Part shown: in pieces, positions 25,090-32,725 of the stretch
Position numbering within the stretch: the first letter of the stretch is position 1
Layout of the letters: each line of letters opens with the position of its first letter
Origin: Acidimangrovimonas pyrenivorans
GTDB taxonomy: Bacteria; Pseudomonadota; Alphaproteobacteria; Rhodobacterales; Rhodobacteraceae
Assembly: GCF_042643245.1 (NCBI RefSeq)
Contig: NZ_JBHRSK010000008.1
Coordinates: 62,001 to 126,000 of the forward strand
Reading direction: 5' to 3'
Length of the DNA stretch: 64,000 nucleotides
Translations under genes and position numbers: made by a program
The notes under the pieces: model-generated
The model's database searches: none
Told to the model about the DNA's origin: nothing
Seen by the model: only the letters and a program-made list of their open reading frames with translations

Positions 25090-26214
25090 ATGTCTTTCTT
25101 CAGGAAACTCAAGGATCGGATGTTCAAGACCTCTTCGAAGCTCGAAGAGGGCCTCGAAAGCCTGGTCGAAGAAGGCGCCGAGGAGGCCGCCGAAGCCGAG
25201 GCGCCGGCGCCGGAGGTCGCGCCCGCGCCCGCGCCCGCGCCCGCCGCCGAAGCGCCGCGAGAGCCGGAGCAACCCGCGCCGCCGCCCGCCGCCCCCGCAG
25301 CGGCCCCAAGCGCCCCCGAGGCGAAGCCCGAGGCCCGGCCCGGCATCCTCGGCCGGATGATCGGCCGCGATACCGGCCCGCGTCGGGTTCTCGACGACGA
25401 CATGCTGGAAAGCCTCGAGGAGCTGCTGATCCAGTCCGACATGGGGGTCGAGACGGCGGTCCGCGTCACCGCCAACCTCGCCGAGGGCCGCTATGGCAAG
25501 CGCCTTTCGGTCAACGAGATCAAGCAGGCGCTGGCCGACGAGATCGCCCGGATCATGGAGCCGGTCGCCAAGCCGCTGCCGCTCTATCCCTCCAAGCCGC
25601 AGGTGGTGCTGGTGGTCGGCGTCAACGGCTCGGGCAAGACGACGACGATCGGCAAGCTCGCAAGCCAGTTCCGCGCCGCCGGCAAGACCGTGGTGATCGC
25701 CGCCGGCGACACCTTCCGCGCCGCCGCCGTCGAGCAGCTCCAGGTCTGGGGCGAGCGCGCCGGCGTGCCGGTGATGACCGCGCCCGAGGGCTCGGACCCC
25801 GCCAGCCTCGCCTTCGACGCCATGACCCGGGCCCAGCAAGAGGGCGCCGACCTCTTGATGATCGACACCGCCGGCCGGCTGCAGAACCGCGCCGACCTGA
25901 TGGAGGAACTGGCCAAGATCGTCCGGGTGATCCGCAAGAAGGACCCCGAGGCGCCGCACAACACCCTGCTGGTGCTCGACGCGACGACGGGCCAGAACGC
26001 GCTCAGCCAGGTCGAGACCTTCCAGAAGCTGGCCGATGTCTCCGGCCTCGTCATGACCAAGCTCGACGGCACCGCCCGCGGCGGCGTCCTCGTCGCCCTG
26101 GCCGACCGCTTCGGCCTGCCGATCCACGCCATCGGCGTCGGCGAGCAGATCGACGACCTCCAGCCCTTCGACCCGGAGGATTTCGCCCGCGCCCTGACCG
26201 GCGTCGAGGCATGA
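25090..26214 (+). CDS. ftsY: Signal recognition particle receptor FtsY
   Basis: 374 residues. The acidic, Ala/Pro-rich N-terminal A domain (residues 15-80) is followed by the NG domain: N-domain helices with LEELLIQSDMGVETAVRV, G1 GVNGSGKTTT, DTFRAAAVEQL, G3 DTAGR, G4 TKLDGTARGG and the closing GVGEQIDDLQPFD. It receives ribosome-SRP complexes at the membrane. Full length for alphaproteobacteria. Confidence 0.97.
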   Translation: MSFFRKLKDRMFKTSSKLEEGLESLVEEGAEEAAEAEAPAPEVAPAPAPAPAAEAPREPEQPAPPPAAPAAAPSAPEAKPEARPGILGRMIGRDTGPRRVLDDDMLESLEELLIQSDMGVETAVRVTANLAEGRYGKRLSVNEIKQALADEIARIMEPVAKPLPLYPSKPQVVLVVGVNGSGKTTTIGKLASQFRAAGKTVVIAAGDTFRAAAVEQLQVWGERAGVPVMTAPEGSDPASLAFDAMTRAQQEGADLLMIDTAGRLQNRADLMEELAKIVRVIRKKDPEAPHNTLLVLDATTGQNALSQVETFQKLADVSGLVMTKLDGTARGGVLVALADRFGLPIHAIGVGEQIDDLQPFDPEDFARALTGVEA

Positions 26215-26256
26215 GCGCGCCCGGCAGCCGGGCTGGCATCTGCCTTCTTCCTCTCA

Positions 26257-26298
26257 GCGAAAATATCCCGCGGGGGTCCGGGGGCGCGAAGCCCCCGG
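26257..26298. repeat. GGATATTT-type repeat with GC hairpin
   Basis: On the minus strand GGACCCCCGCGGGATATTTT (26279-26260); overlapping it, a perfect 8-bp hairpin CCGGGGGC / GCCCCCGG lies at 26278-26298. Located after ftsY and before the DMT transporter gene. Confidence 0.65.
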
Positions 26299-26326
26299 CC
26301 ATTGACCAGGAGCTCTGTCGCGTTTC

Positions 26327-27226
26327 ATGAGTGCCTTCATCGCCAGTATCGAGGGCACCCCGGCGGGCCATACCGCGGCGCTGGTCCTCGCCCTGATGGC
26401 CGCCTTCCTGCACGCCATTTTCGGCGCGCTGCAGAAGGGCCGGCACGATCCCTGGCTCAGCCGCGCCGCGATCGACGCCAGCTACGGGCTGCTCTCGGCG
26501 CCGCTGGCGCTGTTCGTCGTGCCCTGGCCCGAGCCGCATATGTGGCCGATCTTCGCCGGCGCCTTCGTCATCCATGTCGGCTACAAGCTGCTGCAGGCGA
26601 TGGCCTATCAGCGCGGCGCCTATACCGTGGTCTATCCGGTGGTGCGCGGCACCGGGCCGCTCTTTGCCGTCCTCGGCGCGATGCTGATCTTCGGCGAGCA
26701 TTTCACCGCCGGGCAATGGGGCGGCGTCGCGGTGCTGCTGACCGGCATCTTCGGCCTGGCGGCCTACAACCTGCGCCATGTCGATCTCGGCCGCGAGACG
26801 CTGGTGCCGGCGCTGGGGCTGGCGGTGGCGACGGGTTCCTTCGTCGCGCTCTACACCACCTACGACGCCTACGGCATCCGGTCGACGGCCGATCCCTTCA
26901 CCTTCCTGGCCTGGTTCTTCTTCATCGACGGGCTGTTCATGCCGGTCTACACCCACCGCCGCTGGCGCAGCCTGCCCTCGTCCGAGATGGTGCCATTGGT
27001 TCGGCGCGGCGTGCTGGGGGCGGTGGTCGCCTGGCTCAGCTTCGGCTCGATCATGATGGCGACGCGGCTCGACAAGGTCGGCGAGGCGGCGGTGCTGCGC
27101 GAGACCTCGACCGTCTTCGCCGCGCTGATCGGCTGGGTGGTGCTGAAGGAGAAGGTCGGGCCGCGCCGGCTGGTGCTGATGGCGCTGATCGCCAGCGGGG
27201 CGGTGCTGGTCGAACTGGCGGGCTAG
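26327..27226 (+). CDS. DMT/EamA-family transporter
   Basis: 299 residues with ten hydrophobic segments in two EamA-like halves. The first half ends GGVAVLLTGIFGLAAYNLRH; the second contains AAVLRETSTVFAALIGWVVLKEK, the usual EamA closing pattern. Inner-membrane exporter or importer of a small metabolite; substrate unknown. Not coupled to ftsY (112-bp gap containing a hairpin repeat). Confidence 0.85.
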   Translation: MSAFIASIEGTPAGHTAALVLALMAAFLHAIFGALQKGRHDPWLSRAAIDASYGLLSAPLALFVVPWPEPHMWPIFAGAFVIHVGYKLLQAMAYQRGAYTVVYPVVRGTGPLFAVLGAMLIFGEHFTAGQWGGVAVLLTGIFGLAAYNLRHVDLGRETLVPALGLAVATGSFVALYTTYDAYGIRSTADPFTFLAWFFFIDGLFMPVYTHRRWRSLPSSEMVPLVRRGVLGAVVAWLSFGSIMMATRLDKVGEAAVLRETSTVFAALIGWVVLKEKVGPRRLVLMALIASGAVLVELAG

Positions 27227-27234
27227 CGGGAAGG

Positions 27235-27326
27235 CCGGGGGGTCTACCCCCCGGACCCCCGGGAGTATTTGGACAAAGAAGAAGATGCCCTGCGCCCTGG
27301 CTTTCTTCCGGGCCGAAATATACCCG
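27235..27326. repeat. Opposed pair of GTATTT repeats with GC hairpin
   Basis: A perfect 8-bp hairpin CCGGGGGG-TCTA-CCCCCCGG (27235-27254) follows the DMT gene. Next come ACCCCCGGGAGTATTT (27255-27270) on the plus strand and a second copy on the minus strand (GACGGGTATATTTCGGCC, 27328-27311). The two face each other across about 40 bp that also contains the complementary pair AAGAAG/CTTTCTTC. Confidence 0.65.
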
Positions 27327-27431
27327 TCGCAGGCGCGTTCCGGGCGCGGGCGCGCGGAGAGGTCGCGGCGTCGTGGCTTGCATGGCCCGGCGTTTGGCGG
27401 CATTGACCGGGAAGCGACAGGAGAACCGTAG

Positions 27432-28043
27432 ATGGCGGGACGCAAGATCAATCCGATCCTGAAGATGGTGCTGGAATTCGGCCCCATCCTGGCTTTCTTC
27501 GTCGGTTACCTGAAGCTCAAGGGCCAGCATTTCCTGATCGCCGGCACCGATTACGACGGTTTCATCCTGGTCACCGCCGGTTTCATCCCGCTGATGGTGC
27601 TCTCGACCGCGATCCTGTGGCGCCTGACCGGGCATCTGTCGAAGATGCAGATTGCCACCGTCGTGCTGGTGGTGATCTTCGGCGGGCTGTCGGTCTGGCT
27701 CAACGACGACCGCTTCTTCAAGATGAAGCCGACGATGATCTACCTGCTGTTCGGCGGCATCCTCGGCGCCGGGCTGTTGCGCGGCAAGTCCTACCTGCGG
27801 GTGGTGATGGAAGAGGTGGTGCCGCTCGAACACGAGGGCTGGATGATCCTGACCCGGCGGGTCACCGCCTTCTTCTTCGGCCTCGCCGTGCTCAACGAGG
27901 TGATCTGGCGGACGATGAGCACCGAGGCCTGGGTGACCTTCAAGACCTTCGGCCTGACCGCGGCGATCTTCGCCTTCTTCATGCTACAGGGGCGGGTGTT
28001 TCGCGACTACGGCATCGAGGAGCAGGAAGGCGACGACGCCTGA
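27432..28043 (+). CDS. yciB: Inner membrane-spanning protein YciB (septation protein A)
   Basis: 203 residues, five to six membrane segments. The start KINPILKMVLEFGPILAFFVGY and the stretch WLNDDRFFKMKPTMIYLLFG are the YciB/IspZ signature; NEVIWRT appears near residue 155. The family affects cell envelope and septation in enterobacteria. Single gene here, preceded by an opposed repeat pair. Confidence 0.93.
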   Translation: MAGRKINPILKMVLEFGPILAFFVGYLKLKGQHFLIAGTDYDGFILVTAGFIPLMVLSTAILWRLTGHLSKMQIATVVLVVIFGGLSVWLNDDRFFKMKPTMIYLLFGGILGAGLLRGKSYLRVVMEEVVPLEHEGWMILTRRVTAFFFGLAVLNEVIWRTMSTEAWVTFKTFGLTAAIFAFFMLQGRVFRDYGIEEQEGDDA

Positions 28044-28055
28044 GGAACTGGGAGC

Positions 28056-28179
28056 GAGGGGCTGTCTGCCCCTCTTCGCGTCGGAGACCCGGGGCTCCGC
28101 CCGTTCGCAGGCGAAACGCTCCAGCGGAGCGTTTCTGGGAAGCCTGCTCACCCCCGAGGATATTTCCGAGCCGAAAGGG
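28056..28179. repeat. Hairpin-rich intergenic repeat after yciB
   Basis: Three parts: GAGGGGC/GCCCCTC hairpin (28056-28074), a perfect 10-bp hairpin GAAACGCTCC-AGC-GGAGCGTTTC (28113-28135), and ACCCCCGAGGATATTT (28150-28165) followed by CCGAAAGGG. The last part belongs to the GGATATTT family. Sits between convergent yciB and the GST gene. Confidence 0.7.
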
Positions 28180-28224
28180 ACGGGAGGGGCTTGGTCCTCG
28201 TCTCCGTCAGGCTGTCTGGCTGGC

Positions 28225-28932
28225 TCAGTCCGCGCGCTTGAACAGCACGCCTTGCGCCTTGCGGTCGGCGGCGATGTCGCCGCGTTTCTCGGCTGCCAGG
28301 GCGCGGCCGGCCTGGACGCCGGGGCGGGCGGCCATGGTGGCGAGCCAGCGCGCCATGTGGGGCTTGTCGTCAAGGCTCTGCTGCTGGCCTTCCCAGAGCG
28401 AGGCCCAGGGCCAGATCGCGAAATCGGCGATCGAGACGAAGTCGCCGGCGACGAATTCCGCTTTGGCCAGTTGCCGGTCGAGCACGCCGTAGAGCCGGGC
28501 GACCTCGCCCCGGTAGCGATCCTTGGCGTAGGGGATGTCGTTGGGCGGCGCCATCGCCGGGGCGTATTTGAGGAAGTGATGCGCCTGGCCCGCCATCGGG
28601 CCGAGGCCGCCCATCTGCCACATCAGCCATTGTTCGACGGCGATCCGGTCGCGCTCGGTAGTGCCGTAGAACCGGCCGGTCTTGCGGGCGAGATACTGCA
28701 GGATGGCGCCGGATTCGAAGATCGAGATCGGCGCGCCGTCCGGGCCGGCGGGATCGACGATCGCCGGCATCCGGTTGTTGGGCGCGATACTGAGGAAATC
28801 GGGCGCGAATTGCGCGCCGGCGCCGATATTCACCAGGTGCAGGCGATAGGGCAGGCCCATCTCTTCCAGCGCGATGGAGATTTTCCAGCCATTCGGCGTG
28901 GGCCAGTAATAGAGGTCTATGGGGTCGGTCAT
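28225..28932 (-). CDS. Glutathione S-transferase, YfcG/YghU-like
   Basis: 235 residues. N-terminal thioredoxin-fold domain (DLYYWPTPNGWKISIALEEMGLPY, then VNIGAGAQFAPDFLSIAPNNRMPAIVD and a glutathione-contacting FESGAILQYLA), and a C-terminal helical domain with MWQMGGLGPMAGQAHHF and GDFVSIADFAIWPW. These are the Nu-class (YfcG) features, disulfide-bond reductases in E. coli. The start MTDPIDLYY has AGGAG seven bases upstream. 23 bp downstream of the hydrolase gene on the same strand. Confidence 0.88.
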   Translation of the reverse strand: MTDPIDLYYWPTPNGWKISIALEEMGLPYRLHLVNIGAGAQFAPDFLSIAPNNRMPAIVDPAGPDGAPISIFESGAILQYLARKTGRFYGTTERDRIAVEQWLMWQMGGLGPMAGQAHHFLKYAPAMAPPNDIPYAKDRYRGEVARLYGVLDRQLAKAEFVAGDFVSIADFAIWPWASLWEGQQQSLDDKPHMARWLATMAARPGVQAGRALAAEKRGDIAADRKAQGVLFKRAD

Positions 28933-28955
28933 GTCGGGCTCCTGATCGGTCCCGA

Positions 28956-29879
28956 TCATACTGGGGCATCCTGCGCCGGCGGCAAGGGCGCGGGGCGGTC
29001 GCGGCGCCGCAGCGGCGTGTTGGCGGGGGTGGGCAGCGCGGCGCGCAGGGCCCCGAGCGCGAGTTCGCCCTCCAGCAGGGCGCGGTAGAGGCCGAAGACG
29101 CCGGGGCGCAGATAGGTGCTCCAGTGGCAGGCGCGGCGGCCGGGCGGCGCGACGGGATGGCCGAGCCCGGAAAGGGCGGCAAGCGTCGGCGCGTGGTCGA
29201 GCGGCAGGTCGAGCCAGCGCCGCGACGGCCCGGGCAGGCCGCGCCCCAGCGTGCGGTCGCGGGGGCGCGGGATCAGCGTCTCGATCATCAGGTCGTAGAG
29301 CGCGTTCTCGCGGCTGGTGACGTTGACGATCTCGACGGCGCGGCCGGCGGGACTGGCCAGCGCGGCGGCGGCCCGGGACCGGAATTCGGCCGCCGCCAGC
29401 AGCACGGCGCTGTCGACGGCCGGGCTGTCGAGATGGGGCAGGGCTTGCAGCAGCACCCGGGCGCCGAGGCTGTGGGCCAGCGCGCCGACCCGGCGCCCCG
29501 GGGCCAGCGCCGCGATCCGGTTCAGCAGCGTGGCCAGCGCCCTTCCGGCCAGCGCCGCCTCGTCATAGGCGCGCCAGAGCGTGCCGCGCGCCTCCCAGCC
29601 GAAGGCGATGGCGAGGCCTTCCTGCGCCGCCCCCTCGAAACCGAGGTGGCGCGGCCAGGACAGCGCCTTCCAGCACTGCGGATCGGGTTCGAGGGACAGG
29701 ATATGGCTGTGCGGGCTTTGTCCGATGACGGTGGGCGAGAAGCGGAAGCCGTGCAGCATGACCATGATCGGGGCGCCGGCGGGCAGGGCGGCGAGGGCTC
29801 CGGCCAGCACGGCATCGAGGGGGCGGGATTCGGCGGCGACCGGCGCGTCGGCAATGGCGTTGACGGCGATCAGCGGCAT
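28956..29879 (-). CDS. Alpha/beta hydrolase
   Basis: 307 residues. Opens MPLIAVNAIADAPV. An oxyanion-loop-like VMLHGFRFSP lies near residue 45 and a nucleophile elbow AHSLGAR near 141-147 (G-x-S-x-G-like, here A-H-S-L-G). Resembles DUF900-type lipase-like hydrolases. No signal peptide; the Pro/Arg-rich C-terminus is probably disordered. Substrate unknown. An upstream extension of 48 codons lacks similarity and covers the metZ leader. Confidence 0.7.
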   Translation of the reverse strand: MPLIAVNAIADAPVAAESRPLDAVLAGALAALPAGAPIMVMLHGFRFSPTVIGQSPHSHILSLEPDPQCWKALSWPRHLGFEGAAQEGLAIAFGWEARGTLWRAYDEAALAGRALATLLNRIAALAPGRRVGALAHSLGARVLLQALPHLDSPAVDSAVLLAAAEFRSRAAAALASPAGRAVEIVNVTSRENALYDLMIETLIPRPRDRTLGRGLPGPSRRWLDLPLDHAPTLAALSGLGHPVAPPGRRACHWSTYLRPGVFGLYRALLEGELALGALRAALPTPANTPLRRRDRPAPLPPAQDAPV

Positions 29880-30025
29880 GGCCGCAGGTCCTTTCCTGCT
29901 CGGTCCCCCGGCGGTGCGATATGGGTGTGAAACCGGTAGCGTCGCGATGCGAAACCGGCGTGAAGCTGGCGTAACCGTCGCGTGACACCCTTGCCTGACC
30001 TGCCTGGAAAACCGGGTGGCCATGC

Positions 30026-30054
30026 TTGACGTGGAGTGATTCGAGGCGTAGCGG
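30026..30054 (+). promoter_or_regulatory. Candidate metZ promoter
   Basis: TTGACG at 30026-30031 with a poor -10 (TAGCGG, 30049-30054) 17 bp on. The position, a few bases before the riboswitch, is right for a promoter driving it. Weak sequence support. Confidence 0.35.
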
Positions 30055-30059
30055 AGGGA

Positions 30060-30113
30060 CGTGGCGATTTGTTCACCGGATTGCGGGCCACGTTAAACAA
30101 GCCGCTAAAGAGG
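30060..30113 (+). promoter_or_regulatory. SAM-II riboswitch (metA-type aptamer)
   Basis: P1 stem CGTGGC (30060-30065) pairs with GCCACG (30087-30092). The loop carries GATTTGTTCACCGG, and the 3' side reads GTTAAACAAGCCGCTAAAGAG (30092-30112; split as GTTAAACAAG and CCGCTAAAGAG). These are the conserved SAM-II core pieces, including the A-rich pseudoknot strand. SAM-II binds S-adenosylmethionine and lowers expression of methionine biosynthesis genes in alphaproteobacteria. It stands in front of metZ, the expected target. Confidence 0.93.
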
Positions 30114-30126
30114 TTCGGGACGACAG

Positions 30127-30162
30127 CACCCCCACGCCTCTTCGCGGTGGGGGTTTTTCTTT
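30127..30162 (+). terminator. Intrinsic terminator between SAM-II aptamer and metZ
   Basis: ACCCCCAC (30128-30135) pairs with GTGGGGGT (30147-30154), followed by TTTTTCTTT. Lies about 14 bases after the aptamer and before the metZ start, so it can act as the expression platform (transcriptional attenuation). Confidence 0.85.
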
Positions 30163-30181
30163 GCGCGGGAAGGGCGTCGAG

Positions 30182-31363
30182 ATGTCGGACAACTGGAACA
30201 GACGGACGAAACTCATCCATTCGGGGGCGCGGCGCAGCCAGTATGGCGAGATGGCCGAGGCGATCTTCCTGACCCAGGGCTTCGCCTATGACAGCGCCGA
30301 GCAGGCCGAGGCCCGCTTCGTCAAGTCGGGCGAGGACGAGTTCATCTATGCCCGCTACGGCAACCCGACGGTGCGGATGTTCGAGGACCGCGTCGCCGCG
30401 ATCGAGGGCACCGAATGCGCCTTCGCCGCCGCCTCGGGCATGGCGGCGGTCTCGGGCGCGCTGACCTCGATGCTGAAGGCGGGCGACCACGTCGTCTCGG
30501 CCCGGGCGCTGTTCGGCTCCTGCCTCTATGTGCTGGAGGATGTGCTCGGCCGCTTCGGGGTCGAGGTGACATTCGTCGATGGTACTGACCTCGACCAGTG
30601 GCGCGCGGCGATGCGGCCCGACACCAGGGCGGTGTTCCTTGAAAGCGTGTCGAACCCGACGCTGGAAGTGGTCGACCTGAAATCGGTGGCGGAAATTGCC
30701 CATGGTGTCGGCGCCACGGTCGTCGTCGACAACGTCTTCGCCACCCCGGTCTTCTCGCGCGCGGTCGAGATGGGGGCCGATGTCGTCGTCTACTCGGCCA
30801 CCAAGCATATCGACGGCCAGGGCCGGGCGCTGGGCGGGGTGATCTGCGGCACCAAGGAATTCATCCGCAAGACGGTCGAGCCCTACATGAAGCATACCGG
30901 CGGCTCGATGAGCCCGTTCACCGCCTGGCTGATGCTGAACGGCCTCCAGACCCTCGACCTGCGCTGCCGGGCGATGGCCGACAGCGCGCTGGCCATCGCC
31001 GCGGTGCTGGAGGGCGACGACCGGCTGGCGCGGGTGATCTATCCCGGCCTCGCCTCGCATCCCCAGCACGCGCTGGCACAGAGCCAGATGTCGGCAGGCG
31101 GCACGGTGGTGACCATCGACATCGCGGCGGGCAAGGAGGCGGCCTTCCGTTTCCTCAACGCGCTGGAGATCTTCACGATCTCGAACAACCTCGGCGACGC
31201 GCGCTCGATCGCGACCCATCCGGCGACGACGACTCACCAGCGCCTGCCGGACGCGCAGAAGGCGGAACTGGGGATCACCCCGGGGCTGATCCGGCTGTCG
31301 ATCGGTCTGGAAGACACCGCCGACCTGATCGCCGATCTCAAGGGGGCGCTGGATGTGATCTGA
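30182..31363 (+). CDS. metZ: O-succinylhomoserine sulfhydrylase
   Basis: 393 residues, Cys/Met-metabolism PLP family. Makes homocysteine from O-succinylhomoserine and sulfide. The Schiff-base lysine is K208 in SATKHIDGQGR. ARYGNPTVRMFEDRVAAIEG and SGMAAVSGAL are typical, and the phrase THPATTTHQRL near the C-terminus fits MetZ. The start MSDNWNRR is downstream of the terminator; a longer in-frame reading through the riboswitch is an artefact. Regulated by SAM through the leader. Confidence 0.95.
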   Translation: MSDNWNRRTKLIHSGARRSQYGEMAEAIFLTQGFAYDSAEQAEARFVKSGEDEFIYARYGNPTVRMFEDRVAAIEGTECAFAAASGMAAVSGALTSMLKAGDHVVSARALFGSCLYVLEDVLGRFGVEVTFVDGTDLDQWRAAMRPDTRAVFLESVSNPTLEVVDLKSVAEIAHGVGATVVVDNVFATPVFSRAVEMGADVVVYSATKHIDGQGRALGGVICGTKEFIRKTVEPYMKHTGGSMSPFTAWLMLNGLQTLDLRCRAMADSALAIAAVLEGDDRLARVIYPGLASHPQHALAQSQMSAGGTVVTIDIAAGKEAAFRFLNALEIFTISNNLGDARSIATHPATTTHQRLPDAQKAELGITPGLIRLSIGLEDTADLIADLKGALDVI

Positions 31364-31458
31364 AGCGTCGTTTCCAGCGTAGATCGGTCACAAGGCTGGA
31401 CTTATGCGTCAGCGGCCCCACATTGGAGCATGCCGCCGACACGGCAAGGAGACGCGCG

Positions 31459-32553
31459 ATGACCATTCAGACGCCGGGGCTGGAGCAGGAGCCCGACCGC
31501 GACGAGGCCGAACGGGCCCTCAAGGTGCTGCGCCGTTTCGCCGAGACCGCCGGGGCCGCGGGGCTGGCCCAGCTCGGTCCCGAGGCGCGGGCGCTGATCG
31601 GGCGCAATTCCTATCCCGAGCTGAGCCGCGACTATCCGCACGGGTTCGAGGCCGACGGCGCCTATCGCGCCACGCTGCCCGACCTGCAGAACGGCCCGGC
31701 GAGCCTGATCCGCGGCGCCCGCCGGCCGATCCAGCATGTCGGGATCTCGAATTTCCGTTTGCCGATCCGCTATCACACCCGCGATAACGGCGATCTGACG
31801 CTGGAAACCTCGGTGACCGGCACGGTCAGCCTCGATGCCGAGAAGAAGGGCATCAACATGAGCCGGATCATGCGCAGCTTCTACGGCCATGCCGAACGAA
31901 CGTTCAGTTTCGAGGTGATCGAGGGGGCGCTGGACGACTACAAGGCCGACCTGGAAAGCTTCGATGCCCGTATCCAGATGCGGTTTTCCTTTCCTGTGAG
32001 GGTGAAATCCCTACGTTCTGGGCTGGAAGGCTACCAATATTACGATATCGCGCTGGAACTGGTCGAGCGGGCTGGGCAGCGCAAGAAGATCATGCATCTC
32101 GACTATGTCTACAGCTCGACCTGCCCCTGTTCACTGGAACTGAGCGAGCATGCGCGGATGGAGCGCGGCCAGCTGGCGACGCCGCATTCGCAGCGTTCGG
32201 TGGCGCGGATCTCGGTGGTGATGGCCGAGGATCAGCCCTGCCTGTGGTTCGAGGATCTGATCGACCTTTGCCGCGCGGCGGTGCCGACCGAAACCCAGGT
32301 GATGGTCAAGCGCGAGGACGAACAGGCCTTTGCCGAACTCAATGCCGCAAACCCGATCTTCGTCGAGGACGCGGCGCGGCTGTTCTGCGACCGGCTGCAG
32401 GGCGACCCGCGGATCGGCGATTTCCGGGTCGTGGCCAGCCACCAGGAAAGCCTGCACAGCCACGACGCCGTCAGCCTGCTGACCGAGGGCGAGACCTTCG
32501 CGGCCGAAAGCCTCGATCCCCGGTTGTTCGCGACGCTGCATCACCCGGGCTGA
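31459..32553 (+). CDS. folE2: GTP cyclohydrolase FolE2 (type IB)
   Basis: 364 residues, GTP cyclohydrolase IB, first step of folate synthesis. Conserved parts are VGISNFRLPIRYH, NMSRIMRSFYGHAE, the metal/active-site STCPCSLELSEHARME and the closing HQESLHSHDAVS. A longer N-terminus than usual (about 60 extra residues before the core). ATG at 31459 follows AAGGAGACG. FolE2 is often used when zinc is scarce; no clear Zur palindrome was seen in the 95-bp upstream gap. Confidence 0.94.
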   Translation: MTIQTPGLEQEPDRDEAERALKVLRRFAETAGAAGLAQLGPEARALIGRNSYPELSRDYPHGFEADGAYRATLPDLQNGPASLIRGARRPIQHVGISNFRLPIRYHTRDNGDLTLETSVTGTVSLDAEKKGINMSRIMRSFYGHAERTFSFEVIEGALDDYKADLESFDARIQMRFSFPVRVKSLRSGLEGYQYYDIALELVERAGQRKKIMHLDYVYSSTCPCSLELSEHARMERGQLATPHSQRSVARISVVMAEDQPCLWFEDLIDLCRAAVPTETQVMVKREDEQAFAELNAANPIFVEDAARLFCDRLQGDPRIGDFRVVASHQESLHSHDAVSLLTEGETFAAESLDPRLFATLHHPG

Positions 32554-32725
32554 GGCGGCAGGTCTTCGTTCAATTCCTTCGCCCATCTATCGTCGCGGAT
32601 TGCGGCGAGCGTTGACGCGACGCCGTGCACGAACCGTGCCAACCGCCGGCGATTGCCGCCCTGTGGTCGCAGGCGGCGCCGTGCCAACTTGACAGGATCG
32701 TGAGCTGCGGCCATCCCTGCGTCGG

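Noticed and set aside
30026..30181. N-terminal extension of metZ
   Set aside because: Reads through the SAM-II aptamer and the terminator; homology starts at MSDNWNRR (30182).
31364..31458. Zur box upstream of folE2
   Set aside because: No AT-rich palindrome of the expected kind is present in the 95-bp gap.
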